From Flavobacteriales bacterium UBA3442 (lineage in GTDB: Bacteria; Bacteroidota; Bacteroidia; Flavobacteriales; Schleiferiaceae): a stretch of 6,955 nucleotides of DNA. The translations under genes were made by a program, and so were the position numbers. Below, piece by piece: positions 1 to 6,437 of this stretch (its first letter is position 1; the number at the start of each line of letters is the position of its first letter). The DNA is taken from the NCBI GenBank assembly GCA_002378565.1, contig DFSH01000076.1, positions 1-6,955 on the forward strand, written 5' to 3'. Under the pieces are notes generated by a model, which did no database searches, was not told the DNA's origin, and was given only the letters and a program-made list of their open reading frames with translations.

Positions 1-6
1 GACCAA

Positions 7-807
7 TCAAGGCTGGTAATTCCCATCAGGTAGCACCGTGGGGAGGTGGTATTGGCTGTTGCTAAGCAATTGGTAGACGGCACTGTCACCTTGCTGCACC
101 TTTGCTAAGGTGTTCAAGGTCCATTCATGTTGGATGTCATCCAAGCGATGTGCCTGTGCACCCAGCATCGAGGTCAAAGCCCAATAGCAATACTCTGTGG
201 CCATGCAACCGTAATCACAGGTGACATCGTCATAGGTATACCAAGCATCAGATGGGTAGTTGCTTGGAATGCTTGTGAAATGACCGCCTCGAGCCACATC
301 CATGGCCAAGCATAACTCGCTTGAACTTTCATTGAAAGCAGAGGGGTAGGCATAAGCATAGCCTGCATGGCTAATCAGGTGAAACACTTCTTCCAGGGTG
401 GCATCAAAGGGGCCTTGCAGCCCACCCGTCACAAAGCCTGGATGGATTTCATTGTTGCCAAGGTCCTGTGCCCCAGGCCCATTAATTTGAAACTGATTCG
501 TCCATAGAACCATGGCTGCTGATTGGTTGATCATGGCTGCCAGGACAAGGGGGTTATCCACCACTGAGTCGGCGTTGTTATCAAGGTATTGTGCTAAGAC
601 ATGGGCAGTGTGTAGGAGGTTGACGTCCTCAACGCCCTTTACGGCATAGACGGGAATCCCATAGACCACAATTTTTCGATTGAAGCCTCTGTAGGTGTTG
701 TCATTGTTGGCAACAATGGTGAATACCGGATCATTACCAGGGTCAATGGGGCCTTGCTTGACGCAAGCAATGGAAAGTGCCAGCAGCAATAAGATGGTTT
801 GTTTCAC
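7..807 (-). CDS. Putative lipoprotein with EF-hand-like loop and EExxHxxxH cluster, unnamed family
   Basis: The ORF is open from an ATG at 855, but I prefer the GTG at 807. From there the product begins MKQTILLLLALSIAC, a compact lipoprotein signal peptide with the lipidated Cys at residue 15. The ATG would add 16 residues containing two acidic ones ahead of the hydrophobic stretch. The mature protein (about 250 aa) has a loop LDNNADSVVDNP (residues 75-86) with Asp/Asn spaced like an EF-hand or dockerin calcium loop. It also has EEVFHLISHAGY (139-150), where Glu and two His could bind a metal. A Cys-rich stretch DVTCDYGCMATEYC follows at 194-207. I do not recognise a named family. A surface-anchored, metal- or calcium-binding protein, possibly a peptidase-like enzyme, is inference; no canonical HExxH is present. 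It is divergent from the YHYH lipoprotein gene across a 97-bp spacer, so shared regulation is possible. The stop codon lies inside the window, so the gene is complete. Confidence 0.75.
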   Translation of the reverse strand: MKQTILLLLALSIACVKQGPIDPGNDPVFTIVANNDNTYRGFNRKIVVYGIPVYAVKGVEDVNLLHTAHVLAQYLDNNADSVVDNPLVLAAMINQSAAMVLWTNQFQINGPGAQDLGNNEIHPGFVTGGLQGPFDATLEEVFHLISHAGYAYAYPSAFNESSSELCLAMDVARGGHFTSIPSNYPSDAWYTYDDVTCDYGCMATEYCYWALTSMLGAQAHRLDDIQHEWTLNTLAKVQQGDSAVYQLLSNSQYHLPTVLPDGNYQP

Positions 808-904
808 TCCCGTAAGGTAGTCATGTGGTAGACCATATTCCTGGCTGACATGCATCGTGCCATGCCTTAATTAAACCAATGGGGTTGCACGTTGTCTAAT
901 AGCT

Positions 905-1882
905 ATGAATACTAAACTATTTTCTATGAATAACTGGCTCAAGATCCATTCGATTCATGGCCTTTATGCCTTGATGTTTATCACCCTCATAGCTGGCTGC
1001 AGAAAGGCCAATGACTGTGACTCCGATCAGATTGATCAAAGCCGTGGCGCTTGTGACGTGACACTGACAGAGGCTTCAAGCTTTGTCATGACAACCAATG
1101 GTTCCCAGCGGCTATTCACAAGCAACAGCATCCCCAACCACAAGGTTGGCTTATTTGGTTCAGGTTCTGGCTCATTGAATCCCAATGCGATCACCGCACA
1201 GGCATCCAGCTATGGGGTGCCATTGCAACCCGTTTTTGCGGCAACCATGACGCCTTTGTTGTCAACCTCAGGTTCTGGTCCAGCATCAGGACCTCAATTT
1301 TCCTTTGGCCTATTGTTGAATGGGGTAGAGTTGGACCCTGTAGCTGCTGAGCCATTTCCCCACAATAGTCGCTTAAATCCCAACGCTAACTGGGAGTGGA
1401 ACTTGGAAGCAATCAATGTGAAAATTGGCTTGGATTGCAACAATGCTCATGTACAACCTAATGGTAAATACCATTACCATGGATCGCCCTTGAATTTTTT
1501 GGATTCAATCAATGCCATGCCAGGAGAAATGACCTTGATGGGTTATGCAGCTGATGGATTCCCCATCTATGACCAGTACGGCCATGAGCTTGCTGGTGAC
1601 TCAAGTTCGGCAATTGTTCGGTTGACATCGAGCTACCGCCTCAAGGTTGGTGAGCGACCAGGCGATGGCAGGTCAGCACCCTGTGGTATCTATGATGGGG
1701 CCTATTCCAACGATTATGAGTATGTAAATGGATTGGGCACCCTTGATGAGGCTAATGGCCGCAGCGGCGTGACACCTGAGTACCCAACAGGAACCTACTA
1801 TTATGTCATCACAGACGAATTCCCCTCCATTCCGCGTTACCATAAAGGAAGCCCCTCACAGGATTTCAAAATAGGGCCGTGA
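905..1882 (+). CDS. YHYH-domain lipoprotein
   Basis: This encodes a 325-aa exported protein with a hydrophobic N-terminal segment ending in TLIAGC, so Cys32 is the likely lipidation site. The domain signature is unmistakable: AHVQPNGKYHYHGSP at 181-195 contains the YHYH motif (189-192). It is followed by GYAADGFPIYDQYG (213-226), and near the C-terminus by PEYPTGTYYYVITDEFPSIP (291-310) and a closing Gly/Ser segment. Together these match the YHYH domain (Pfam family named for the motif), found in secreted proteins of bacteria and algae. The biochemical role of the family is not established; the clustered His residues suggest metal binding, which is inference. Residues 84-135 contain Gly/Ser-rich stretches (GSGSGS, SGSGPASGP). 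The ATG at 905 is used; a second ATG at 926 would also leave a usable signal peptide. The gene is followed by an intrinsic terminator at 1902-1942 and appears to be a single-gene transcript. Confidence 0.9.
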   Translation: MNTKLFSMNNWLKIHSIHGLYALMFITLIAGCRKANDCDSDQIDQSRGACDVTLTEASSFVMTTNGSQRLFTSNSIPNHKVGLFGSGSGSLNPNAITAQASSYGVPLQPVFAATMTPLLSTSGSGPASGPQFSFGLLLNGVELDPVAAEPFPHNSRLNPNANWEWNLEAINVKIGLDCNNAHVQPNGKYHYHGSPLNFLDSINAMPGEMTLMGYAADGFPIYDQYGHELAGDSSSAIVRLTSSYRLKVGERPGDGRSAPCGIYDGAYSNDYEYVNGLGTLDEANGRSGVTPEYPTGTYYYVITDEFPSIPRYHKGSPSQDFKIGP

Positions 1883-1901
1883 TCGATTAGAGGCGGTGCG
1901 T

Positions 1902-1942
1902 TAAAGGGTTGGTGTTATGTGTTCGCCAGCCCTTTACTTTTT
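1902..1942 (+). terminator. Intrinsic terminator of the YHYH gene
   Basis: A 13-bp stem pairs 1902-1914 with 1924-1936, containing two G-U pairs and a 9-nt loop. It is followed, after one C, by five T at 1938-1942. It starts 20 bases after the YHYH stop codon and has no matching T-run on the minus strand, so it should act on plus-strand transcription only. Confidence 0.8.
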
Positions 1943-1946
1943 GTGG

Positions 1947-2022
1947 CTATTGCTTGATGATGGCTTCACTCACTGTGCCAATGCGGATCATTTACATGCC
2001 AGGTGATAGCTTAAGTAAACCA
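1947..2022 (-). pseudogene. Remnant of a T9SS type A C-terminal sorting domain
   Basis: Reading the minus strand from 2022 down to 1947 in one frame gives GLLKLSPGM, a TAA stop (1992-1994), then MIRIGTVSEAIIKQ and a TAG stop (1947-1949). The pattern L-x-L-x-PGxY-x-(I/V)-x, followed by a strand and a terminal KQ, is the ending of type IX secretion sorting domains. The intact glucanase in this window ends the same way (LAPGTY ... AFIKQ). The TAA sits exactly where the conserved Tyr of PGxY is expected, one base change from TAT or TAC. Upstream the frame runs antiphase into the end of the methyltransferase gene and stops looking like a sorting domain, so the rest of the parent gene is gone. I infer a decayed 3' end of a secreted-protein gene, truncated by a deletion or rearrangement. 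The alternative is a chance resemblance over ~24 codons. Confidence 0.6.
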
Positions 2023-2649
2023 TCAACTTTGTTTTTGAAACAAGGTATAGGTGAAGGCTTGCTCATAACCTGAAGGCGTGACATGAATGACATCCATCGC
2101 TTGCTTCAAGGTGAAGGTGTTGCCAAATAACACATCAAGCATGGCAGCACTGTACTGGGTGATGGGGAGGCCTGAGCATTTTCTCGGCCCTGATAAGGAG
2201 AAGGTGGCGAGGACCATGTGACCACCAGGCTTGAGGTGTGTTTTGACCTGATTCACATAGGATTGAATGTCATGCTCCTCTAGAAGGAAGTGAAAGGATG
2301 CGCGGTCATGCCAGACATCGTAGGCTTGCAGTTGATCACAATCGATGACATTGGACACTATCCATGTGATGTCATCTGCTGCAGGGCCAATTTTCTTTTG
2401 GGTTCGGGCCAATGCGTTGGCTGAAATGTCCAGCACGTTGAGGTCTCTGAACCCTCGGTCAATCAGTTGCTCGGTTAAATTCGCATTGCCACCACCGACG
2501 TCAATGATGGCAGAATCTAAGCCTAGTTGAAGGCCGTCAATGATCTCCAAGGAGGTGACAGGAATCGGTTGGAACCAGCCGACATCGACATCGACCTTGG
2601 TTTGATAGATATGATCCCAGTGAGATTGGTTGTTGGGTTGATCTTTCAT
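2023..2649 (-). CDS. Class I SAM-dependent methyltransferase
   Basis: This encodes a 208-aa cytoplasmic methyltransferase with the Rossmann-like class I fold. The N-terminal HWDHIYQTK (10-18) and GWFQPIPVTSLEII (24-37) are typical of a small bacterial methyltransferase subfamily that begins with a WDxxY and a W(F/Y)QP segment. Motif I, which binds SAM, is IIDVGGGNANL (48-58). The acidic residue of motif II is Asp74 in NVLDIS. Later landmarks are YDVWHDRASFHFL (110-122), LKPGGHMVLATF (139-150) and GPRKCSGLPITQYS (154-167). The protein ends near the expected family length, so it looks intact. The substrate cannot be read from sequence; small molecules are possible and thiopurine/chalcogen-type methylation is only a guess. 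It lies downstream of the pirin gene on the same strand with a 123-bp gap, and it has its own -7-like element, so it may be transcribed independently. Confidence 0.9.
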   Translation of the reverse strand: MKDQPNNQSHWDHIYQTKVDVDVGWFQPIPVTSLEIIDGLQLGLDSAIIDVGGGNANLTEQLIDRGFRDLNVLDISANALARTQKKIGPAADDITWIVSNVIDCDQLQAYDVWHDRASFHFLLEEHDIQSYVNQVKTHLKPGGHMVLATFSLSGPRKCSGLPITQYSAAMLDVLFGNTFTLKQAMDVIHVTPSGYEQAFTYTLFQKQS

Positions 2650-2653
2650 CGGT

Positions 2654-2661
2654 CAAATGTA
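2654..2661 (-). promoter_or_regulatory. Putative -7 element of the methyltransferase gene
   Basis: The minus strand reads TACATTTG, an exact match to the Bacteroidota -7 consensus TAnnTTTG, and ends 4 bases before the ATG (2649). Transcription starting a few bases downstream would give a leaderless or nearly leaderless mRNA. I see no TTG at the usual -33 spacing, which lowers confidence. Confidence 0.4.
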
Positions 2662-2772
2662 CTGACTTGTTTTGGTGGGATTTTGTGACATTGGTTGTGA
2701 TTTACTTCTGAAAATATGTCTATCAAAGCAAAAATTTATCACCATTGAATCAAGCTTTTAGAGCCTGGTTAT

Positions 2773-3639
2773 TCACTCAAGGTCCTCTATGAGAACCCCC
2801 ATTCCATTAGATTGAATGTCCTGAAGGGCATCCATGATTTCCGACTGGGTGTTCATGACAATGGGGCCATAGCTGGCAACAGGCTCATTGATGGGTTCGC
2901 CAGATAGAACAATGAAGCGACTTGCTTCTGTGACCTCAATGTGGATGGATTCCCCATCGTTGTTGAACCATACCATGTCTTTGTCCTTGGCCTTGTTTCC
3001 GTCAACAACAAGACTGCCGTTCAGTAGGTAAATCAAGGCATTGAACGATTGAGGAAGGTCCAGGGTGAAGAGAGCGCCAGCAGGCGCTTCACCACGCAAC
3101 AGGGTTTGTGGACTGTAGGTTTTCATTGGCCCTTTGATGCCATCAAATTCACCAGCGACCACTGCAATTGTAGCTTGCCCCTTGCTCACTTTTGGGGTGT
3201 CCTCATCGGAAAGCGGATGGTAGTAGGGGGGCTCCATTTTGTGTTTGGCAGGACTGTTCACCCAAAATTGAATGAATTCATTGTCTCCGCCATGCTCCAC
3301 TAGATTCTTGCCTGGGCGTTCACTGTGTGTTATGCCCTTGCCTGCATGCATCCACTGTGTTCCGCCGGGTCCTACAATGGCATCGTTGCCTAAAGAGTCC
3401 CTGTGATGGGCCGTGCCTTTAAACACAAAGGTGACGGGAGAGAACCCTCGATGTGGATGGGGTCCTACGCCCACGTCTGCTTGTTTTTGGCCCCCTTTCA
3501 AGGGATGATTCCAATGGTGGATAAGTAGGAATGGATCGATTTGCCTGATTTCATTGGCGGGCAAAGGTTGATCCAATAGGTGGCCACCCATGTCTATCAG
3601 TTTTGCCGGTATGATTTGTTTGATGCTTCGTGTGTTCAC
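2773..3639 (-). CDS. Pirin family protein
   Basis: This is a bicupin metal-binding protein of the pirin family. Members are cytoplasmic or nuclear; some bacterial ones act as quercetinases or modulate metabolic enzymes, and the function of this one cannot be fixed from sequence. Numbered from the GTG at 3639 (288 aa), the N-terminal cupin holds GPHPHRGFSPVTFVFKG (60-76) and QWMHAGKGITHSE (95-107). The four expected metal ligands are His61, His63, His105 and Glu107, spaced almost as in human pirin. The C-terminal pirin_C domain ends with LSGEPINEPVASYGPIVMNT (245-264), the standard family closing motif. No ATG is available at the N-terminus. The frame opens just after a TGA with a TTG at 3660, but the GTG at 3639 gives NTRSIKQIIPA, the usual pirin beginning, so I chose GTG. 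The methyltransferase gene follows on the same strand. Confidence 0.93.
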   Translation of the reverse strand: MNTRSIKQIIPAKLIDMGGHLLDQPLPANEIRQIDPFLLIHHWNHPLKGGQKQADVGVGPHPHRGFSPVTFVFKGTAHHRDSLGNDAIVGPGGTQWMHAGKGITHSERPGKNLVEHGGDNEFIQFWVNSPAKHKMEPPYYHPLSDEDTPKVSKGQATIAVVAGEFDGIKGPMKTYSPQTLLRGEAPAGALFTLDLPQSFNALIYLLNGSLVVDGNKAKDKDMVWFNNDGESIHIEVTEASRFIVLSGEPINEPVASYGPIVMNTQSEIMDALQDIQSNGMGVLIEDLE

Positions 3640-3753
3640 CTGTTGGAGTTTTAAATTCAATACAAACAGTTCTTGATGTCAGAATGCTATGCGTAAATGT
3701 AGATTTTAATGCCCTCATAGATTCATGCAGGAATCGATGTTACTATACTCTTT

Positions 3754-3761
3754 TAGATTTA
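3754..3761 (+). promoter_or_regulatory. Possible -7 element of the 3792 lipoprotein gene
   Basis: TAGATTTA differs from TAnnTTTG only at the last base and lies 30 bp before the ATG, which would give a short AT-rich leader. No clear -33 TTG is visible. A similar one-mismatch element (TACATTTA on the minus strand, 3694-3701) could serve the divergent pirin gene. Confidence 0.25.
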
Positions 3762-3791
3762 CCTTAGGCAACTAATTAATTAACACAAAAA

Positions 3792-4298
3792 ATGAAAAAT
3801 TATATAGCAATAACTGTACTTAGCGCATTAGTCGTAGGGTGTATGCCAGCAGAAACTGCAACGTCAGATGTACAAGCGACGTATGAAGCAAATTGTATCA
3901 CTGTGACTAAGGCTCTTGAGAACTTCCAGAATGAGGTGGCGGATTATTCCACACACAATCAGGAGAGTTTTTGGCAGCGATCTACCCTTTATAATTCTGG
4001 AGATACTATCACGCTTGATGACATAAAGGCTTCCAACCCAAAAAACTGGGCCATGAATGACTATGAACTGATATCAGAACTTAAATTTTTATCCGGAGTT
4101 GATGCAAGCACCAACATGATGGACGGTTCAGTTCGTTATTACGGCGTGTGGAAGGTAACTAGATCAGCCACAGATTCTACAGAAGAAAAGTCGGTAACTA
4201 TTCCTTTGTACTCGTCATTTGACTTTGATGAGGAAGGAAAAATCTTGTTCCAACAGAACTATGGCGACTTCACAGGAGCCTTTAATTCACTGAATTAG
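3792..4298 (+). CDS. Small putative lipoprotein, probable NTF2-like fold
   Basis: This 168-aa protein begins with a clean lipoprotein signal peptide, MKNYIAITVLSALVVGC, with the lipidated Cys at 17. After a Thr/Ser-rich linker it has an N-terminal helix region with a conserved-looking FQNEVADY (45-52) and an acidic, aromatic-rich body. The segment DGSVRYYGVWKVT (110-122) is followed by VTIPLYSSFDFDEEGKILF (134-152) and a closing QNYGDFTGAF. A Gly-Ser-rich strand, a conserved Trp strand and a C-terminal strand ending in (Y/D)GD resemble NTF2/SnoaL-like domains, but I make this assignment from overall pattern only. No catalytic residues can be named, and a binding or scaffold role at the cell envelope is inference. 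The ATG at 3792 follows an A-rich leader without a Shine-Dalgarno motif, as is common in Bacteroidota. The gene is divergent from pirin and convergent with the glucanase gene. Confidence 0.8.
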   Translation: MKNYIAITVLSALVVGCMPAETATSDVQATYEANCITVTKALENFQNEVADYSTHNQESFWQRSTLYNSGDTITLDDIKASNPKNWAMNDYELISELKFLSGVDASTNMMDGSVRYYGVWKVTRSATDSTEEKSVTIPLYSSFDFDEEGKILFQQNYGDFTGAFNSLN

Positions 4299-4376
4299 AT
4301 CATCTTATTTATTGACTGATTTCATGATGGCAGGGGTAACCCACCATTTATAAAAGCGTCATTAGATTCATTTTAG

Positions 4377-4406
4377 AAGCCCTGCCAGCAAAAGTTGGCA
4401 GGGCTT
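4377..4406. terminator. Shared bidirectional terminator hairpin
   Basis: Positions 4377-4389 pair with 4394-4406 in a 13-bp stem (one G-U pair) closed by an AAAA loop. The arms end in AA/TT and are followed by TATTATTTA on the plus strand. It sits between two convergent genes (ends at 4298 and 4441), so it probably stops transcripts from both sides. The T-tract is weaker on the minus strand. Confidence 0.75.
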
Positions 4407-4440
4407 ATTATTTACCCACGATGAAGTTTTTATTGAGTGA

Positions 4441-5511
4441 TTATTGCTTAATGAAGGCTCGTTGAACGCTTTGACCATTTTGCTCATTAGTAACCGTGCA
4501 CTGGTAGGTCCCGGGAGCTAAATGCACTGTATTGATGATATTTGTGATATCCTGTAATGCCTCAGATTTTACTAGTTTTCCAGTGATGTCAAAAATCTTA
4601 ATAGTGGCAATTTCAAAAGGTTGCACTACATGAATTATATCGCTAGAGGGGTTAGGGTACACTTCGATTGATGCAGCTTCTAATTCCTTGTTGCTCAACG
4701 TGCTGCTTTGGTAAACGCGAACGTAATCAACAATCATAGGGCTTTCAGTAAATGAAGCTGCAATACTAGATTGAATAGCCACGTTAAACAGCAGATATTG
4801 TGGATCGTCAAAAGGCCAAGTATTTGAGTCACGCGTAGCTGGTTCATAGGTATAATGAACTACGCTATCTACGCTAAATACCATTTTAGTAGGTGTCCAT
4901 TCTACGGCATAAGTTTTGAATCCAGTACTGACTCCTGTGATATACTGACCCCCTTTATTTTGGGTACCTCCATAGCTAGATGGAGTGTGCATCGCACTTG
5001 AAATATAGTTTTGGTTGTCTCCCCAATGCTCCATGATGTCAACTTCACCACAAGCGGGCCAGCCGGTAGTGCCGAAACCTTTAGTTTCCCAGTAGGCACC
5101 AGTTTCTGTTATGTTCTGTCCAAGCATCCACAAGGCAGGCCATGTCCCAATACCTAAGGGTAATTGGGCTCTAATCTCAACCCGTCCATAGGTGAAGGCA
5201 AATTTGGAGTTGAGCCTTGCAGAAGTATAATCTTTAGTAACTCCTTGGTCTGTAAAAGTTTCTTTCAGTGCTGTCAAGTAGAGTTTACCACCGCTTACGC
5301 TTGAATTGGTGTCTCTATTTGTGTAATGCTGAATTTCTCCGTTCCACCAGCTCTGGCCATTGTTTGGAGGAAGAAGGGTTTGGTGAAACCAATTAGTGGT
5401 GTCGACACTACCGTTGACATTAAATTCATCTGACCAGACTAACGTGTCAAAAGTTTGTGCGTTAGCATTGAACGCCAAGAAAAAGGCAAATAGAAAAGCG
5501 AACTGTCTCAT
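4441..5511 (-). CDS. Secreted GH16 beta-glucanase (laminarinase-like) with T9SS sorting domain
   Basis: This encodes a 356-aa secreted glycoside hydrolase that likely cleaves beta-1,3 (or mixed beta-1,3/1,4) glucans such as laminarin. The layout is a signal peptide with a probable cut after FNANA (19), a GH16 catalytic domain (about 22-268), a short linker, and a type A T9SS sorting domain (about 281-356). The catalytic motif GEVDIMEHWG (155-164) carries the nucleophile Glu156, the helper Asp158 and the acid/base Glu161. The extra Met in ExDxME is the form found in laminarinases and related beta-1,3-glucanases. Other landmarks are WSDEFNVNG (26-34), GTWPALWMLG (122-131), YAVEWTP (201-207) and IVDYVRVYQ (260-268). 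The tail has VYPNPSSD (284-291), IFDITGKLV (306-314), LAPGTYQCTV (331-340) and a terminal FIKQ, which direct export and surface anchoring through T9SS. No SusC/SusD or other polysaccharide-utilisation genes lie within the window. Substrate assignment is from the family; beta-agarase-type relatives cannot be fully excluded. Confidence 0.95.
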   Translation of the reverse strand: MRQFAFLFAFFLAFNANAQTFDTLVWSDEFNVNGSVDTTNWFHQTLLPPNNGQSWWNGEIQHYTNRDTNSSVSGGKLYLTALKETFTDQGVTKDYTSARLNSKFAFTYGRVEIRAQLPLGIGTWPALWMLGQNITETGAYWETKGFGTTGWPACGEVDIMEHWGDNQNYISSAMHTPSSYGGTQNKGGQYITGVSTGFKTYAVEWTPTKMVFSVDSVVHYTYEPATRDSNTWPFDDPQYLLFNVAIQSSIAASFTESPMIVDYVRVYQSSTLSNKELEAASIEVYPNPSSDIIHVVQPFEIATIKIFDITGKLVKSEALQDITNIINTVHLAPGTYQCTVTNEQNGQSVQRAFIKQ

Positions 5512-5719
5512 GAATCAGTTGGGTTTTTATTCTTCGATAAATATCCAAGAAAAACAAAGGTATGGCTTCAGCTGAGTTAGTGGCCCATAGCTATCGGCGC
5601 AATATGGATTGTAGCATTGGTTAAAGTCTATGATGTTTAATCCTTTCCTGAATCATTAGTCGTTCTACCTATTATTGTTTAACTTTACGCTTTAAATGTT
5701 AAACATAATAATATTTGAT
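5512..5719. other. Divergent intergenic region, GH16 and small operon
   Basis: This 208-bp spacer carries the GH16 -7 element (5555-5562, minus strand) and two short palindromes. On the plus strand TAACTTTA (5680-5687) is a one-mismatch -7-like element 32 bp before the ATG at 5720, without a convincing -33 TTG. No RNA gene or further coding region is supported. Confidence 0.4.
5555..5562 (-). promoter_or_regulatory. -7 promoter element of the GH16 gene
   Basis: The minus strand reads TACCTTTG, an exact match to the Bacteroidota -7 consensus TAnnTTTG, 43 bases before the ATG at 5511. This predicts an AT-rich leader of roughly 35-40 nt. A TTG at the normal -33 distance is missing; the nearest is about 36 bases upstream. 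Two 8-bp palindromes, TCAGCTGA (5568-5575) and ATAGCTAT (5587-5594), lie in the space where a -33 element would sit. Confidence 0.5.
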
Positions 5720-5881
5720 ATGAAATTATTTACAAGGAAATCAAAAAAAGAAAAACTTCAAAAACAGTATCGAAAAAAGTTAGAAGAGGCTTATAAGATG
5801 TCAACTATTAGTCGAGCAAAATCTGATGAACTAACATATCAGGCTGAGCAACTTTTAAAAGAAATAGAAAATGAAAACTAA
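5720..5881 (+). CDS. Lacal_2735-type small protein
   Basis: This is a 53-residue, highly charged protein predicted to be largely helical. It opens MKLFTRKSKKEKLQKQY, continues KLEEAYKMSTISRAKSDE and ends AEQLLKEIENEN. The Lys-rich N-terminus, the (H/Y)KxSxxxRxxSDE centre and the short final helix match the Lacal_2735 family of small cytoplasmic proteins found in Flavobacteriia. Their function is unknown, and I assign the family from memory of the pattern. An ATG at 5696 would add 8 hydrophobic residues; I chose the ATG at 5720 because the family begins with M-x-x-(L/F)-(F/T)-K/R. It is the first gene of the small operon, and its last 11 bases overlap the start of the CIA30 gene, so the two are likely translationally coupled. 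Confidence 0.8.
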   Translation: MKLFTRKSKKEKLQKQYRKKLEEAYKMSTISRAKSDELTYQAEQLLKEIENEN

Positions 5882-6431
5882 TACTCTTGGGCTGCTTATT
5901 TTCACTTTAATAGTGACCAGTTCTTTCAGTTTGACAAGCGAAAAGATGAATACGATATTTGATTTTAACAAAGCCTCTAATCTAAACAGTTGGAGAGTCG
6001 TTAATGATGATGTCATGGGTGGAGTCTCAAGTGCGTCATTTGGATTAAACGACGAGGGCAATGCAGAATTTAAAGGTGCTGTATCTACGGCAAATAATGG
6101 TGGCTTTGCATCAGTTCGTTATCGTTTCAAGAAAAAAGACGTTACTGGAAAAACAACCATTGCTATTCGACTAAAAGGTGATTCAAAATCTTACCAATTT
6201 CGTCTAAAATCTAAATTCAACACTTATTATTCATACACTACTACATTCTCTACTTCTAATACTTGGGAGACAATTAATATCGAGCTAAAAGATTTATACC
6301 CAAGCTTTAGAGGTAGAAAAATAAACCAAGTCAACTTTAATGAATCTTCTATTGAGGAAATTGCATTTCTCATAGGCAACAAAAAAAATGAATCCTTCAA
6401 GCTTATTATTGATAAAATTGAAATTGAATAA
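5871..6431 (+). CDS. CIA30-domain exported protein
   Basis: This 186-aa protein has an N-terminal signal peptide (MKTNTLGLLIFTLIVTSSFS, cut near residue 20-22) and a CIA30 domain (NDUFAF1/complex I intermediate-associated protein 30 type, a galactose-binding-like beta-sandwich). The core signature WRVVNDDVMGGVSSASF (41-57) is followed by FKGAVSTANNGGFASVR (67-83), and then the strand set IAIRLKGDSKSYQFRLK (97-113) and WETINIEL (132-139). Eukaryotic homologues help assemble respiratory complex I. Bacterial ones are usually of unknown function, so a complex I role here is not implied, especially with an exported form. The start overlaps the previous gene by 11 bp. The SRPBCC gene starts 6 bp after its stop. 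A Met at 26 would remove the signal peptide, but the coupled overlap favours 5871. Confidence 0.93.
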   Translation: MKTNTLGLLIFTLIVTSSFSLTSEKMNTIFDFNKASNLNSWRVVNDDVMGGVSSASFGLNDEGNAEFKGAVSTANNGGFASVRYRFKKKDVTGKTTIAIRLKGDSKSYQFRLKSKFNTYYSYTTTFSTSNTWETINIELKDLYPSFRGRKINQVNFNESSIEEIAFLIGNKKNESFKLIIDKIEIE

Positions 6432-6437
6432 AATCAT

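Noticed and set aside
127..368. Short open frames on both strands inside the first gene
   Set aside because: They are antisense or out-of-frame shadows of the lipoprotein gene, with no start context or recognisable family.
2680..2772. Possible terminator after pirin on the minus strand (AAAGC ... GCTTT)
   Set aside because: The stem is only 5 bp, the loop is long and there is no following T-run, so it is not convincing.
3049..3303. 84-codon plus-strand open frame inside the pirin gene
   Set aside because: It is fully antisense to a well-supported pirin gene and shows no domain features.
4326..4350. Small GGG-TAA-CCC hairpin ahead of the main terminator
   Set aside because: The stem is too short to distinguish from chance, and a much stronger hairpin lies 30 bp downstream.
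5562..5624. 20-codon plus-strand ORF beginning ATGGCTTCA
   Set aside because: It overlaps the GH16 promoter element, is very short and has no support beyond being open.
5855..6061. Minus-strand open frame over the start of the CIA30 gene
   Set aside because: It is antisense to an overlapping, family-supported operon, and its composition is what an AT-rich shadow would give.
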